The notes: generated by a model not told the origin, from the letters alone. Counted from the stretch's first letter, positions 45,330 to 55,322 are shown. The stretch is DNA of 64,000 nt from Adhaeribacter aquaticus DSM 16391 (GCF_000473365.1 NZ_KI421517.1:2932634-2996633), one strand, 5' to 3'. Numbers and translations: made by a program.

Positions 45330-46514
45330 ATGAAAGCATTTGCCCGCGTAACCCTAAACAAAGGGAAAGAAAATTCTTTATTGCGACGCCATCCCTGGGT
45401 ATTTTCCGGAGCCATAAAACGCATTGATGGAGAGGTAACAGAAGGTGATTTTGTGGAGGTATTTAGCTTTGGTGGCGATTTCTTGGGTACGGGTTATTAC
45501 CAACCGGGCGGATCAATTGCTGTTCGGATATTTTCTTTTGAACAGGTAAATCCGGATTACGAATTTTGGAAAAGCAAAATACAAAAAGCTTTCGATTTCC
45601 GGCAAACCTTAGAGTTTGATGAAAATACGAATGTGTACCGCCTGTTCTTTGCCGAAGGGGACGGTTTAGCTGGTTTGGTAGTAGATGTTTATGGTGATAC
45701 AGCTGTTTTGCAATGCCATACCACCGGTGTATATCGTTTGCGGGAGCAATTGGCTAAGGCCATCATAGAAGTAGGGAGCCCGGTAATAAAAGCTGTTTAT
45801 GATAAAAGTGCCGAGTCTTTACCTAAAAATTCGGGTGTAGAGGCTACCAATGGTTACCTGATTGGAGAAGGTCAAGGAAGTCAGGTAGTAGCAGAAAATA
45901 AAAATAAGTTTTTAGTAGACTGGGTAAACGGACAGAAAACCGGCTTTTTTATTGACCAGCGGGAAAATCGAGCCCTTCTGGCACATTACTCGAAGGGCAA
46001 AAGCGTATTAAATACTTTTTGTTATACCGGTGGTTTTTCCATTTATGCTTTAAATGCCGGTGCTACTTTAGTGCATTCGGTAGATAGCTCCAAAAAAGCA
46101 ATTGAACTGACTGATCAGAACGCGGAGCTAAATAAGGTTGCTGACCGGCACCAATCTTTTGCTATAGATACCTTTACCTTTTTAAAAGATAACCCGGATA
46201 CGTACGATATTATTATTCTGGACCCACCGGCCTTTGCCAAACACCAAAGTGCCCGCCATAATGCCGTTATGGGTTATAAACGTTTAAATGTGGAAGCTAT
46301 CAAAAGAATTAAGCCTGGCGGTATTTTGTTTACTTTCTCTTGTTCCCAGGTAGTCGATAAATATTTATTTAATAATACCATTATGGCAGCTGCTATTGAG
46401 GCTGGCCGAAATATCCGGATCATGCACCAGTTAAATCAACCGGCCGATCATCCCGTAAGTATTTTTCATCCCGAAGGAGAATATTTAAAAGGCCTGGTTT
46501 TATTTGTTGAATAG
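45330..46514 (+). CDS. rlmI: 23S rRNA cytosine methyltransferase RlmI-type
   Basis: 394 residues. The N-terminal PUA domain (about 1-80; HPWVFSGAIKRIDG) is followed by an RNA-binding region and a Rossmann methyltransferase domain with VLNTFCYTGGFSIYAL and the catalytic-site IILDPPAFAK. RlmI in E. coli makes m5C1962 of 23S rRNA. This is a family-level assignment; YwbD-like relatives have other positions. A bidirectional terminator lies beyond the stop. Confidence 0.85.
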   Translation: MKAFARVTLNKGKENSLLRRHPWVFSGAIKRIDGEVTEGDFVEVFSFGGDFLGTGYYQPGGSIAVRIFSFEQVNPDYEFWKSKIQKAFDFRQTLEFDENTNVYRLFFAEGDGLAGLVVDVYGDTAVLQCHTTGVYRLREQLAKAIIEVGSPVIKAVYDKSAESLPKNSGVEATNGYLIGEGQGSQVVAENKNKFLVDWVNGQKTGFFIDQRENRALLAHYSKGKSVLNTFCYTGGFSIYALNAGATLVHSVDSSKKAIELTDQNAELNKVADRHQSFAIDTFTFLKDNPDTYDIIILDPPAFAKHQSARHNAVMGYKRLNVEAIKRIKPGGILFTFSCSQVVDKYLFNNTIMAAAIEAGRNIRIMHQLNQPADHPVSIFHPEGEYLKGLVLFVE

Positions 46515-46556
46515 TAAACAGCAACAGAATAATTACCAAATCTTTGAGCGAAAGCA

Positions 46557-46597
46557 AATAAAAAAGAACCAGCCTGAAAAGTTGGTTCTTTTTTATT
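46557..46597. terminator. Bidirectional terminator between rlmI and the multi-PAS kinase
   Basis: AAAAAGAACCA at 46561-46571 pairs with TGGTTCTTTTT at 46583-46593, with A and T tracts on both sides; the flanking genes converge. Confidence 0.8.
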
Positions 46598-46629
46598 TGG
46601 GATAATTATAAACTTAAAGAGGATTAGGT

Positions 46630-49600
46630 TTATAGGATTTCATGCTTTGGATTTAACCCTTTAATTTCCGTGTCTGGAAAACAGACATAAAAAGCGCTGC
46701 CTTCATTTAATTTACTTTCTACTTTTATGCTACCACCTAATGCATCTAATTGGGTTTTTACTAAAAACAACCCTAATCCTTTCCCATCAATGTGTTTATG
46801 CAATCTTTTATATAAACCGAAAATATAATTTTTGTTTTTTTCCAGATTCATTCCCAAGCCATTGTCTTTTATATAGAGCACAATGTTTCCATCAACCTTA
46901 CTGGTAGAGATGAATATGTTTAAGGGGCGATCAGGTAATTTATATTTTACAGCATTACTTAGCAGGTTTAACAGAATGCTATGTAAATAACCTTTTACGG
47001 AGTATATAGATGGAGCTTCCTTAAAATTAACTTCTAAGGTTGCCTTTTCCTGTAAAAGTTGGTTAGTTAGCGAGCAGGTTACATCATTAAATATTTCCTC
47101 AAATTGTATCTTTTCTTTTACAGCACCTAAGTTTCCCCTGGTGGTTAATATTGTATTAAGATCTTTGATAACCGTATCCAGGCTACCGGCAGATGAAACC
47201 ATGTTTTCCAAAGCCATTCGTTTTAGGCCCTGATCTTCGCCGGCATGTTGTAATAGGTCGCTTAAGCCCAAAATATTGGCAACCGGTGCTCTTAGGTTAT
47301 GGGAAACAATATGGGCAAATTGTTGTAAAGAGCTGTTGTGTGCCTGTAATTCTTTTATTAAAGTTTCTCTTTCTGACTCAAATTTCTTTTGCGCAGTAAT
47401 ATCATGTACGGCGCCAGTCATTCTGATAGCTTTTCCTTCTTTATTGCGTAAAATCTGGCCTTTATTTATGACATGAACATAACTGGATTGGGTAACATGG
47501 AAATATTGGTATTCGTCTTTCCAATGATACTGCGTAGGGTCTGAAATAGCATTCAGAGTAGACTTTATGACCCGATCTCTGTCTTCGGGATGAATGTTTT
47601 CTATCCAGGTATCCGAGGATGTTCCTAATTTCTTGGTGTTATAACCAAATAATTTCTCAAAGCCAATCCCCCAAAAGATAGTATCTGTTTGCAAGTCCCA
47701 ATCCCAAATAGCATCATTCGTAGCAGCTGTTGCCAAATTAAACCGTTCATTGCTTTCTTTTAAAGCTTTTTCAAAAAGTTTACCTTCTAAAATGGGCTGT
47801 AAAAAGTTATAAGCTTTATCTATTAAATTTTCTTCTTCTGGAGTGGGTTCTTTGGCTTTGGAGTAATAAAAAGCAAAGGTTCCTAATACCTGTCGGTTAG
47901 CACTGATTATAGGAATAGACCAACAGGCACGTAAATTATTACTTAAAGCAATTTGTTTAAAGTTTTCCCAATTAGGATTTGTAGCAATATTCTTAACAAT
48001 AACCTTTTCTAAAAAATAAGCAGCAGTGCCACAAGAGCCTTGTTGAGGTCCCACAGGTAAGCCATGGATTGCTTTAAGATAGGCACTTGGTAAATTGGGG
48101 GAGGCAAGGTTATATAATTTGTTGTTTTCAAGCCGGAGAACGGAGCAAAGCATTCCCGGAATAATACGTTCCAGTCCTTTCAGGTAATGAGCAACAGTTG
48201 CTTCCAGGGAGCTATCGGGTATGGTATTTATTTCTAATACTTCCTTTTCCAGATCATCTATCGCCTCCAGTTGTTTTTGCCGCGTAATGTCACTGAAGTA
48301 AACCGATAATCCTTCTTGGGAAGGATAAATTTTAAGTTCTATCCACTTTCCTAATATTTCATCAAAGGTTTCAAAATAGTCTACCTGGCCTGTATTTACA
48401 GCCTGGTGAAAGCGGTGGTAATAAATGGTTTCCTTTAAATTCGGGAATTCTTCCCAAATATTTTTGCCAACTACTTGGTGTCTTGTAACACCTGTTAGGC
48501 CCTCAAATTCATTGTTTACAAAGTCAAATCTCCAATCCTTATCCAGGGTATAAAAAGCATCTTTTATGCTGTTTAAAATGGAGTTAAGCTTATTGGCCTG
48601 TTCTTGAATGGTTTTAAAAGAACTAACAATGGGGGTAATATTTTTTGCAATGGTATAAACACCGGTAACCTTTTGGTCAATTACTACAGGTAATTTGTTT
48701 GTGTCAAAAACCAAGGAGTTACCTTCGGGCATTTTTACTTCTAAATTAAAACGGGCCGGTTTACCTGGTAAAACTTCTTCCAGATGTTTATTACATAATT
48801 CTATGGTTTCTTTTGGTAAAAGACAAGACAAAGGTTGATTTATTACATCCGGCTTTTCTTTTTGAGTTAAGGCCAGAAAAGCCTGATTGGCATTAGTGAC
48901 TAAACCTTCCGTTGTTTCATAGAAAATAATATCAGGATTATTATCGAACAAAAATTTTAGACTTTCTTCACTTTCTTGCAGCTGCAGCTGATAATGCTTC
49001 CGTTCGGTAATATCTCTGGAGCTTAAAATAATAGCTTTGATATTGGGGTTTTGGAGGTGATTGCTTCCAAGAGTTTCCAGCCATTTCCATTCGCCATTAG
49101 CGGCCCTTACCCTATATTCAATATTTTCACTATAATGTTGGGTTACCAGTTTTTCAAAAGAAGCTTGTACATGTTCTAGATCATCCGGATGAATAAACTC
49201 AAAAGCATTGCGGTTGATTAATGATTCTGGCTCGTAACCTAATACTTTAAGCGAGGCTTGCCAGAAGTTGGGATCACTAAATTGGTAAGCCGGAAATATA
49301 AAATTACCTTCCGCATCCAGTACAGAAAAAATATCGGAGCCTTTTTCTAATAGAGCCTGAAAAAAAGCATCTCTTTGCTGAATATCTTTCTTTAATTGGT
49401 TGATTTCAGATGCTTTGCGACCAATACAAAAGCAAAGTGTATCTTCTTCAGACCAGGTAGCTGACCAAATTAGCGGAACGGGTGTACCGTTTTTATGGAC
49501 CCAATTATTTTCGAAACAGGTTGTTGTCAGGCCTTCCAGTACTTGCTGTGAAATAATATTTGTTTTTAGCCTCTCCTCAGGATGGACATATTCTAAAAAA

Positions 49601-49755
49601 TTACGCCCAATTAATTCTTCTGGTTTGTAACCCAGAATTCCTAAACTTGCATCGTTAACCTGAATAATATCTCCGCTACTTCCAAAGGCACAAATTAGAT
49701 CAGGCGAATGATTATATAACTTTTTAAGAAGATTTTCTGAGCTTTCTATATCCAC
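46630..49755 (-). CDS. Multi-PAS/GAF cytosolic sensor histidine kinase
   Basis: 1041 residues from a GTG (no ATG in frame nearby). In order: PAS domains at about 10-120, 130-250, 265-375 and 390-490, a GAF domain at about 510-660 (IPGMLCSVLRLE...GSCGTAAYFLEK), a fifth PAS at about 670-795, and HisKA with His819 (HIVSHNLRAPVANI). An ATPase domain follows at about 915-1030 (NLLSNAVKY, DNGLGMN, GKGLGLFLVK). No membrane helix is seen. It probably integrates redox, light or small-ligand cues and must signal to an unlinked regulator, since no receiver gene is near. Its C-terminal half resembles the ethylene-type kinase at 27198. Confidence 0.88.
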   Translation of the reverse strand: MDIESSENLLKKLYNHSPDLICAFGSSGDIIQVNDASLGILGYKPEELIGRNFLEYVHPEERLKTNIISQQVLEGLTTTCFENNWVHKNGTPVPLIWSATWSEEDTLCFCIGRKASEINQLKKDIQQRDAFFQALLEKGSDIFSVLDAEGNFIFPAYQFSDPNFWQASLKVLGYEPESLINRNAFEFIHPDDLEHVQASFEKLVTQHYSENIEYRVRAANGEWKWLETLGSNHLQNPNIKAIILSSRDITERKHYQLQLQESEESLKFLFDNNPDIIFYETTEGLVTNANQAFLALTQKEKPDVINQPLSCLLPKETIELCNKHLEEVLPGKPARFNLEVKMPEGNSLVFDTNKLPVVIDQKVTGVYTIAKNITPIVSSFKTIQEQANKLNSILNSIKDAFYTLDKDWRFDFVNNEFEGLTGVTRHQVVGKNIWEEFPNLKETIYYHRFHQAVNTGQVDYFETFDEILGKWIELKIYPSQEGLSVYFSDITRQKQLEAIDDLEKEVLEINTIPDSSLEATVAHYLKGLERIIPGMLCSVLRLENNKLYNLASPNLPSAYLKAIHGLPVGPQQGSCGTAAYFLEKVIVKNIATNPNWENFKQIALSNNLRACWSIPIISANRQVLGTFAFYYSKAKEPTPEEENLIDKAYNFLQPILEGKLFEKALKESNERFNLATAATNDAIWDWDLQTDTIFWGIGFEKLFGYNTKKLGTSSDTWIENIHPEDRDRVIKSTLNAISDPTQYHWKDEYQYFHVTQSSYVHVINKGQILRNKEGKAIRMTGAVHDITAQKKFESERETLIKELQAHNSSLQQFAHIVSHNLRAPVANILGLSDLLQHAGEDQGLKRMALENMVSSAGSLDTVIKDLNTILTTRGNLGAVKEKIQFEEIFNDVTCSLTNQLLQEKATLEVNFKEAPSIYSVKGYLHSILLNLLSNAVKYKLPDRPLNIFISTSKVDGNIVLYIKDNGLGMNLEKNKNYIFGLYKRLHKHIDGKGLGLFLVKTQLDALGGSIKVESKLNEGSAFYVCFPDTEIKGLNPKHEIL

Positions 49756-50109
49756 TATTAGTAGAAATTTTTTTAATACTTAAATAAAACAACATTGAGA
49801 TATCAATCACCACCGGCTAGTATATCTCATTAGAACCTTTATTGTAAAGTTGTTTTGGTTTAAGCATATGAATTTAAGTTTTTCTGCCTAAACGATGGCA
49901 AGTAATAATACAAAAATTATTATTTTGTTGTTCCTGCTAGCTGAAAAAAGAACTTTTTCTATTGACAGATTTAGGTAGGAATAATTTACTAGCTTTAAAT
50001 ATTAAAATATTCCTGGTGTTAAAGCTTTTGGTTTTATTAATTTGACCTGGTATTTCTGAAATGTAAAGCAGATAATAGAAAGAATTGCTGCTTTTTACCA
50101 GGATTTAAA
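49756..50109. promoter_or_regulatory. Divergent control region with an operator-like dyad
   Basis: The 354 bases between the kinase and the ThiE-like gene hold no gene. TGAGATAT at 49796-49803 and ATATCTCA at 49822-49829 form an 8-bp dyad 40 bp from the kinase start, where a regulator could bind. No clear -7/-33 pair. Confidence 0.35.
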
Positions 50110-50736
50110 ATGTACGACAATTCAAAATTCGTTATAGCAGCCATCAAAGACATCAATTCAATAAATGAATTTGATGGTGCCGTAATAAATAATTTATTTC
50201 TTAAGGGGTTAGATTTATTTTATGTACGAGGAATCCTATTTACTGAGGTTTCTGCGGAAGAGATTTTAAAAAAGGTTCAGCCTATATTTCATTCGAGGGT
50301 AATTTTACCTTTTTCGGTTACAAGCTTTAAAGTTGAAGGTGATTTTGTAAGACACCTGAAGGAGGCGGAAAGAAAAGCAAATATGCTTACCCCTAACTTG
50401 TCCGGAAGGAAATACTCTACCTCTATACATTCCTTACCCGATATTGATAACTTGCCGGATTATTTTAATTACGTTTATTATAGTCCGCTATTTGAGAGTA
50501 TAAGTAAGCCTGGGTATTTACCAAAGCAGCGTTTAGACGAGGTAAAAGAAGAATTAAAAAAAATACGTCAGAGGCAGAAAAATTTACCTCTTGTTATTGG
50601 GTTGGGAGGAGTTAAAGTAGAGAATATAAATGAAGTAAAGAAATCAGGTTTTGATGGAGCAGCTTTAATGGGAGCACTATGGCAATCGGAAGATCCGGTG
50701 AAGGCTTTTCTGGCAATAAAAAACAAGCTACAATAA
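50110..50736 (+). CDS. Degenerate ThiE/TenI-like protein
   Basis: 208 residues with the TIM-barrel outline of thiamine phosphate synthase: FNYVYYSPLFESISKPGY near the middle and VIGLGGVKVENI near the end correspond to conserved ThiE/TenI segments. The phosphate and Mg/pyrophosphate-binding motifs of active ThiE (as in [11 protein letters not shown]) are absent. It is likely a TenI-like paralogue, perhaps a thiazole tautomerase or regulatory relic. It converges on thiF with 13 bp between stops. Confidence 0.7.
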   Translation: MYDNSKFVIAAIKDINSINEFDGAVINNLFLKGLDLFYVRGILFTEVSAEEILKKVQPIFHSRVILPFSVTSFKVEGDFVRHLKEAERKANMLTPNLSGRKYSTSIHSLPDIDNLPDYFNYVYYSPLFESISKPGYLPKQRLDEVKEELKKIRQRQKNLPLVIGLGGVKVENINEVKKSGFDGAALMGALWQSEDPVKAFLAIKNKLQ

Positions 50737-50749
50737 TTTACCTTCAATT

Positions 50750-51820
50750 TTATTCTTTAATTGCCCCTAATCCGCCTTTTAAGTTTAGTACATTGGATAT
50801 CCCATTAGTAATTAATATCTGGGCCGCTTTTTGGCTTCTGGCGCCGCTTTGGCAATGAACCAAAATAGGTAAGGTTTGGGGGATCTTTTGCAGACTTTTT
50901 TCTAATTGACCCAACGGAATTAATATTCCTCCAATATTTTGTCTGGCATGTTCATGTGTTTCACGTACATCCAGAATGGTAAATTCTTCTCCTTCTATTA
51001 ATCTTTCCTGAAATTCGGAGTAAGTAATTTCAGGAATTGGGGCCAAGCAATATTCGTCTGTTTCTGGCAAACTATTTATTTGCTTATTGCTGGGGTTAGC
51101 GGTAAAAGAGAAAATATGGTGGGTTAGCGATAGCGCATTAAGCACCAGTAGCTTCCCAGACAGAATTTCTCCTAAATCTAAAATGACTTTAATGACCTCA
51201 TTAGCCATATACATACCAATTAGCCCTGGTAAAACGCCTAATACGCCTACTTCGGAGCAGGAAGCTAACTCGCTCGGTTCGGGATACAAGCAGCGGTAGG
51301 TGGGCCCATTCTTATAATTGAAAACACTTACCTGACCTTCAAATTTAAATATAGAACCAAAGATCAGGGGTTTATTTGAAATAACACAGGCGTCGTTTAC
51401 CAGATAACGAGTGCTAAAATTATCCGAACCATCAATAACCAAATCAAAATCAGTAAGAATAGCTAAAGCGTTATCGCTTGTTAGTCGAACCGGATAACTA
51501 ATGATTTTTATAAATGGATTTTGCTGTTTAAGTTTTTCCCGGGCAACGTCGGCTTTAAGGTAGCCAATATCAGCCATGGCGAAAAGTATTTGGCGCTGCA
51601 GGTTACTTTCTTCTACTTTATCAAAATCAACAATACCAATGGTGCCTACGCCAGCTGCCGTTAAATATTGCAATACCGGGCATCCTAAACCACCAGCTCC
51701 AATAACTAATACTTTAGCAGCTTTTAGCTTCTGAACACCGGCCTCTCCAATTTCCGGTAATAAAATATGCCGGGAATAGCGGGTTTGTTCGGAAGGTGTT
51801 AAGGTTACCTGCTGGCTCAT
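50750..51820 (-). CDS. thiF: ThiF/MoeB-type adenylyltransferase fused to a rhodanese domain
   Basis: 356 residues. Residues 1-245 are the E1-like adenylation domain: RYSRH, the ATP loop GAGGLG (41-46), and DGSDNFSTRYL. About 265-356 is a rhodanese with the active-site loop HCQSGARS. It activates the C-terminal Gly of ThiS and supplies sulfur for the thiazole. The zinc-binding CxxC pairs of MoeB-type enzymes are missing: GPTYRCL replaces GPCYRC, and no later CxxC is seen. It is the last gene of the thi cluster, 51 bp after thiH. Confidence 0.88.
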   Translation of the reverse strand: MSQQVTLTPSEQTRYSRHILLPEIGEAGVQKLKAAKVLVIGAGGLGCPVLQYLTAAGVGTIGIVDFDKVEESNLQRQILFAMADIGYLKADVAREKLKQQNPFIKIISYPVRLTSDNALAILTDFDLVIDGSDNFSTRYLVNDACVISNKPLIFGSIFKFEGQVSVFNYKNGPTYRCLYPEPSELASCSEVGVLGVLPGLIGMYMANEVIKVILDLGEILSGKLLVLNALSLTHHIFSFTANPSNKQINSLPETDEYCLAPIPEITYSEFQERLIEGEEFTILDVRETHEHARQNIGGILIPLGQLEKSLQKIPQTLPILVHCQSGARSQKAAQILITNGISNVLNLKGGLGAIKE

Positions 51821-51871
51821 TTTTTGAAAATTGTTTTAGGTCAAGTTGATGAGAATAAAGAATACCTAAGC

Positions 51872-53014
51872 TTATGACTTATTACTAAATTCCAGCGCAT
51901 GGTCCCAGTCTTTCCAAACTGGTTCGTAACCTTGCAGGCGAATCATCCGGGCAATTTCCTGCGGACTACGTTCGTCGGAAATTTCAAATTGCTCCAGCGA
52001 TTGCGGCTCTACTACATAGCCGCCCGGGTTGGTTTTGGAACCGGCGCTGATGCTGGTAATTCCTAATTTTATAACGTTGTTACGGAATTTCTCACTTTCG
52101 CGCGTAGACATAGAAAGCTCTACTTCTTCGTTAAACAACCGGTATGCACAAATTAACTGTACCAGTTCTTTGTCACTCATATAAGTATCGAAGCTCTTAT
52201 GGGAGGTATTCTCATTGGTGCCTACTTCAATCGGGCGCAGCCGGGGGAAAGAAATGCTGTATTTGGTTTGCCAATAGGTTTTCTCCAGGTAATTCAGGTG
52301 CAGAGCGGTGTAGAAGCAGTCGGACCGCCAGTCTTCCAGGCCAATTAAAACGCCTAAGCCCATTTTATGAACGCCTGCTCTCCCCAATCTATCCGGGGTG
52401 GCCAGTCGGTAATTGAAATTAGACTTATTGCCTTTCGGATGATGGATTTTGTAATTGCCTTCGTGGTACGTTTCCTGGTACACCAATACCGTATTTAATC
52501 CAGCAGCAATCAAGGTTTCGTATTCGTCCTGGTCCAGGGGCTGAACTTCCATGGCAATATGTGAAAAGTACGGACGCAGTAATTCAATGGCATTTTTCAG
52601 ATAAGGAACCCCAACCGTATGATTGGCTTCGCCGGTTACCAGTAACACGTGATCGTAGCCCATTTCTTTCAATACCGCTACCTCTTTTAGTATTTCGTCA
52701 TCGGTTAGGGTACGACGGCGAATTTTATTATCGAGGCTAAAAGCGCAATAAGTACAGATATTCTGACATTCGTTGGAGAGGTAAAGCGGCACGTACATCT
52801 GAATAGTTTTGCCAAAACGCTTCAAAGTTGCTGCCTGGCTTAAACGAGCCATTTGCTCTAAATACGGCATAGCCGCCGGCGAAATCAAGGCTTTAAAATC
52901 TTCTAAATTTCGTTTTTCTTTAGCCAGAGCCCGTTCTACATCCACAGCAGTTTTTCCGTAGATGCTGCTTTTTACCGCCTCCCAATTATGCTGATTAAAT
53001 ACTTCCCCAAACAT
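51872..53014 (-). CDS. thiH: 2-iminoacetate synthase ThiH
   Basis: 380 residues, a radical SAM enzyme with NECQNICTYCAF (CxxxCxxC). Downstream blocks GEANHTVG and LNTVLVYQETYHEGNY fit tyrosine lyase ThiH. It splits tyrosine to dehydroglycine (2-iminoacetate) for the thiazole ring under anoxic-type chemistry, in place of ThiO. It begins 1 bp after thiG. Confidence 0.95.
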   Translation of the reverse strand: MFGEVFNQHNWEAVKSSIYGKTAVDVERALAKEKRNLEDFKALISPAAMPYLEQMARLSQAATLKRFGKTIQMYVPLYLSNECQNICTYCAFSLDNKIRRRTLTDDEILKEVAVLKEMGYDHVLLVTGEANHTVGVPYLKNAIELLRPYFSHIAMEVQPLDQDEYETLIAAGLNTVLVYQETYHEGNYKIHHPKGNKSNFNYRLATPDRLGRAGVHKMGLGVLIGLEDWRSDCFYTALHLNYLEKTYWQTKYSISFPRLRPIEVGTNENTSHKSFDTYMSDKELVQLICAYRLFNEEVELSMSTRESEKFRNNVIKLGITSISAGSKTNPGGYVVEPQSLEQFEISDERSPQEIARMIRLQGYEPVWKDWDHALEFSNKS

Positions 53015-53015
53015 A

Positions 53016-53795
53016 TTAATCTTCTAAAAAGGCAGTTAAAGGACTACTGGCTTCGGCAAAGTTTTTTGCGGGGGCCAGTTTGGCTTCAAAAGCCATCCGG
53101 CCGGCTTCTACGGCTAACTTAAAGGCTTGCGCCATTTGTACAGGATTTTCGGACACGGCAATAGCTGTATTTACCAGTACGGCATCGGCCCCCATTTCCA
53201 TCGCTTCGGCGGCGTGCGAAGGTGACCCAATACCGGCATCAACTACCACAGGTACTTTGCTTTGCTCAATAATAATTTCCAGAAAATCGCGGGTACGTAA
53301 GCCTTTATTGGAGCCTATAGGTGCCCCCAAAGGCATCACGGCAGCAGTACCAACTTCCTCCAGGTGCTTGCACAAAACCGGATCGGCGTGTATGTAAGGC
53401 AACACAATAAAACCTAATTTCACCAGTTCTTCGGCGGCTTTTAAGGTTTCTATTGGGTCTGGTAATAAATATTTGGGATCGGGATGGATTTCCAGTTTAA
53501 GCCAATTGGTTTCCAATGCTTCGCGGGCTAATTGGGCGGCAAAAATGGCTTCTTTGGCCGTCCTTACACCGGAAGTATTTGGCAATAAATTAAATTGCGG
53601 ATGGTTCAGGTGGCTTAGAATATCATCTTGTTGTCCTCCTAAATCAACCCGTTTTAACGCTACCGTTACTAATTCGGAACCGGATGCCAATAGCGCATCT
53701 TCCATAAGACCGGCGGAGTTAAATTTACCGGTGCCGGTGAATAAACGCGAGGTAAACGTTTTGCCAGCTAGGGTTAAAGCAGATGTTTCCAACAT
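53016..53795 (-). CDS. thiG: Thiazole synthase ThiG
   Basis: 259 residues, standard size. The opening [31 protein letters not shown] (with the Schiff-base Lys segment), [10 protein letters not shown] and [24 protein letters not shown] are all family blocks. It builds the thiazole phosphate from DXP, dehydroglycine and the ThiS thiocarboxylate. It sits 4 bp after thiE and 1 bp before thiH. Confidence 0.96.
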   Translation of the reverse strand: MLETSALTLAGKTFTSRLFTGTGKFNSAGLMEDALLASGSELVTVALKRVDLGGQQDDILSHLNHPQFNLLPNTSGVRTAKEAIFAAQLAREALETNWLKLEIHPDPKYLLPDPIETLKAAEELVKLGFIVLPYIHADPVLCKHLEEVGTAAVMPLGAPIGSNKGLRTRDFLEIIIEQSKVPVVVDAGIGSPSHAAEAMEMGADAVLVNTAIAVSENPVQMAQAFKLAVEAGRMAFEAKLAPAKNFAEASSPLTAFLED

Positions 53796-53799
53796 AATT

Positions 53800-54447
53800 T
53801 TAGCTTTCTAAAGGTAATGGGGCAGGAGCCAGAGCTTTTATAAAAGCCTTAGCTGCCGCTGAAATATTTTCGTTTTTAGCAATCGCGGATGATACTGCTA
53901 TGCCATACACTCCGGTTCCCAAAAGAGCCCGAATATCCGCAAGAATCAGTCCGCCAATGGCAATAATAGGAATCGTTATATTAGCTTTTTGACATTGCTT
54001 TAAAATAGAGGCGTAGCCTTCCAATCCCAATATTGAACTTAGATTTTCTTTCGTAGCGGTGAATCGGAATGGGCCTAACCCAATATAATTAACCCCAGCG
54101 GCTACGTGCATCTGAATATCTTCAAATGTGTTAGCTGTTCCGCCAATAATAAAATCCGGACCTAATATTTCCCGTGCCTGGGTTGTGGACATGTCCTGTT
54201 TTCCCAGATGCACCCCATCCGCTCCAATTTCCTGGGCCAGGGCTACATTATCATTTATAATTAATTTCGCATTGTATTGGCGGCAAATAACTTGGATCGC
54301 GAAAGCTTCCTTTTTCCAATCAGCTGCTGGTTTATTTTTCAGGCGTAGCTGCACCCAGTTTACCCCGCCTGCGCAAGCGGCTTCGGCTAGTTGGGCATGG
54401 CTAAAGCCGGGAATATCCTGGGTAATATAATGTAGTTTCGAAATCAT
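53800..54447 (-). CDS. thiE: Thiamine phosphate synthase ThiE
   Basis: 215 residues. [44 protein letters not shown] and [15 protein letters not shown] match the active-site segments of ThiE, with a slightly divergent GPFRFTATK in place of GPxFPTxTK. It joins HMP-PP and thiazole phosphate. It follows thiD by 1 bp. Confidence 0.93.
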   Translation of the reverse strand: MISKLHYITQDIPGFSHAQLAEAACAGGVNWVQLRLKNKPAADWKKEAFAIQVICRQYNAKLIINDNVALAQEIGADGVHLGKQDMSTTQAREILGPDFIIGGTANTFEDIQMHVAAGVNYIGLGPFRFTATKENLSSILGLEGYASILKQCQKANITIPIIAIGGLILADIRALLGTGVYGIAVSSAIAKNENISAAAKAFIKALAPAPLPLES

Positions 54448-54448
54448 A

Positions 54449-55204
54449 TTAAATTTTGTGGTAACCCAATAAGGTTGAATTACTGCTTAAAAAACGGGCT
54501 GTATAAGCCTTTGCCCGAAGGCATGCCCGGGAAAGTTTATAGTCCAGCGCTAAATTACTTACTACAGCCGCTGACAAAACACAGCCGGAACCATGTTTTG
54601 GCGTTGCATTTTGCACCTTTGGCCGATAAGAATATTTTTCACCAGTTGCCAGGTGCAGCATATCCCATCCCAATTTATCTTCCCTATGGCCACCCTTTAA
54701 AAGTACAGGGCAATATTGGCTTAAATGTTCCGCACTTTCTTCTGTACTATTTGCTAATGCTAATTTCCGGGCTTCCTCGGCATTAGGTGTAAGCAGGTAC
54801 AGTTTGGTTAAAATATTCTGTAAGGTTAACTGGTTTACCTCCGCGTGAAAAGTAAAACCGGCACTGGCTTTCAGAATCGGGTCCCAGATTATTTTCATTT
54901 CCGGGTTTACCTGGAGTAAATAATCCAGTAAAGTTTTTAGAGTGGGTAAACTTTGGATCAAACCTATTTTTACCACTTTCACCGGAAACTTCATTAGTAT
55001 TAATTCGACTTGCCGGATTATACTTTCCACTGGTACCCAATCTACTCCCGTAAATGTGTCGTCGTTCTGGTAAGTAATGGCTGAAACCACTCCTAACCCA
55101 TATACCTTATGTGCTTCAAAGGTTTTCAGGTCGGCAAACACACCGGCTCCGGCGCTGGGGTCGGAGCCAGCGATGCTTAACACATATGGTCTGGGTTTAG
55201 CCAT
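54449..55204 (-). CDS. thiD: Phosphomethylpyrimidine kinase ThiD
   Basis: The ATG at 55204 gives 251 residues; an earlier start would add ten. The ribokinase-like fold shows SIAGSDPSAGAGV at the N-terminus and NATPKHGSGCVLSAA (anion hole) near the C-terminus. It phosphorylates HMP and HMP-P. Between it and thiC lies a palindromic repeat of about 93 bp, so the operon may be processed or partly terminated there. Confidence 0.93.
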   Translation of the reverse strand: MAKPRPYVLSIAGSDPSAGAGVFADLKTFEAHKVYGLGVVSAITYQNDDTFTGVDWVPVESIIRQVELILMKFPVKVVKIGLIQSLPTLKTLLDYLLQVNPEMKIIWDPILKASAGFTFHAEVNQLTLQNILTKLYLLTPNAEEARKLALANSTEESAEHLSQYCPVLLKGGHREDKLGWDMLHLATGEKYSYRPKVQNATPKHGSGCVLSAAVVSNLALDYKLSRACLRAKAYTARFLSSNSTLLGYHKI

Positions 55205-55229
55205 GTTAATTTTTATTGGTAAAAATACC

Positions 55230-55322
55230 GTCATGTTGAGCTTGCCGAAACATCTAAATCTTACCGTAAAGTCTATTTGTTATAGCGGTATGAATTAGAT
55301 TTCTCGACAGGCTCGAAATGAC
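55230..55322. repeat. Palindromic intergenic repeat (REP/MITE-like) between thiC and thiD
   Basis: GTCATGTTGAGCTTGCCGAA at its left is matched by TCGACAGGCTCGAAATGAC at its right, an imperfect inverted repeat whose ends contain GTCAT and ATGAC. Repeats with this TTGAGC...CTCGA pattern and an AGATTTCTCGA core occur as dispersed copies in many bacteria. It splits the thi transcript and could form a large hairpin in the mRNA. Confidence 0.55.
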
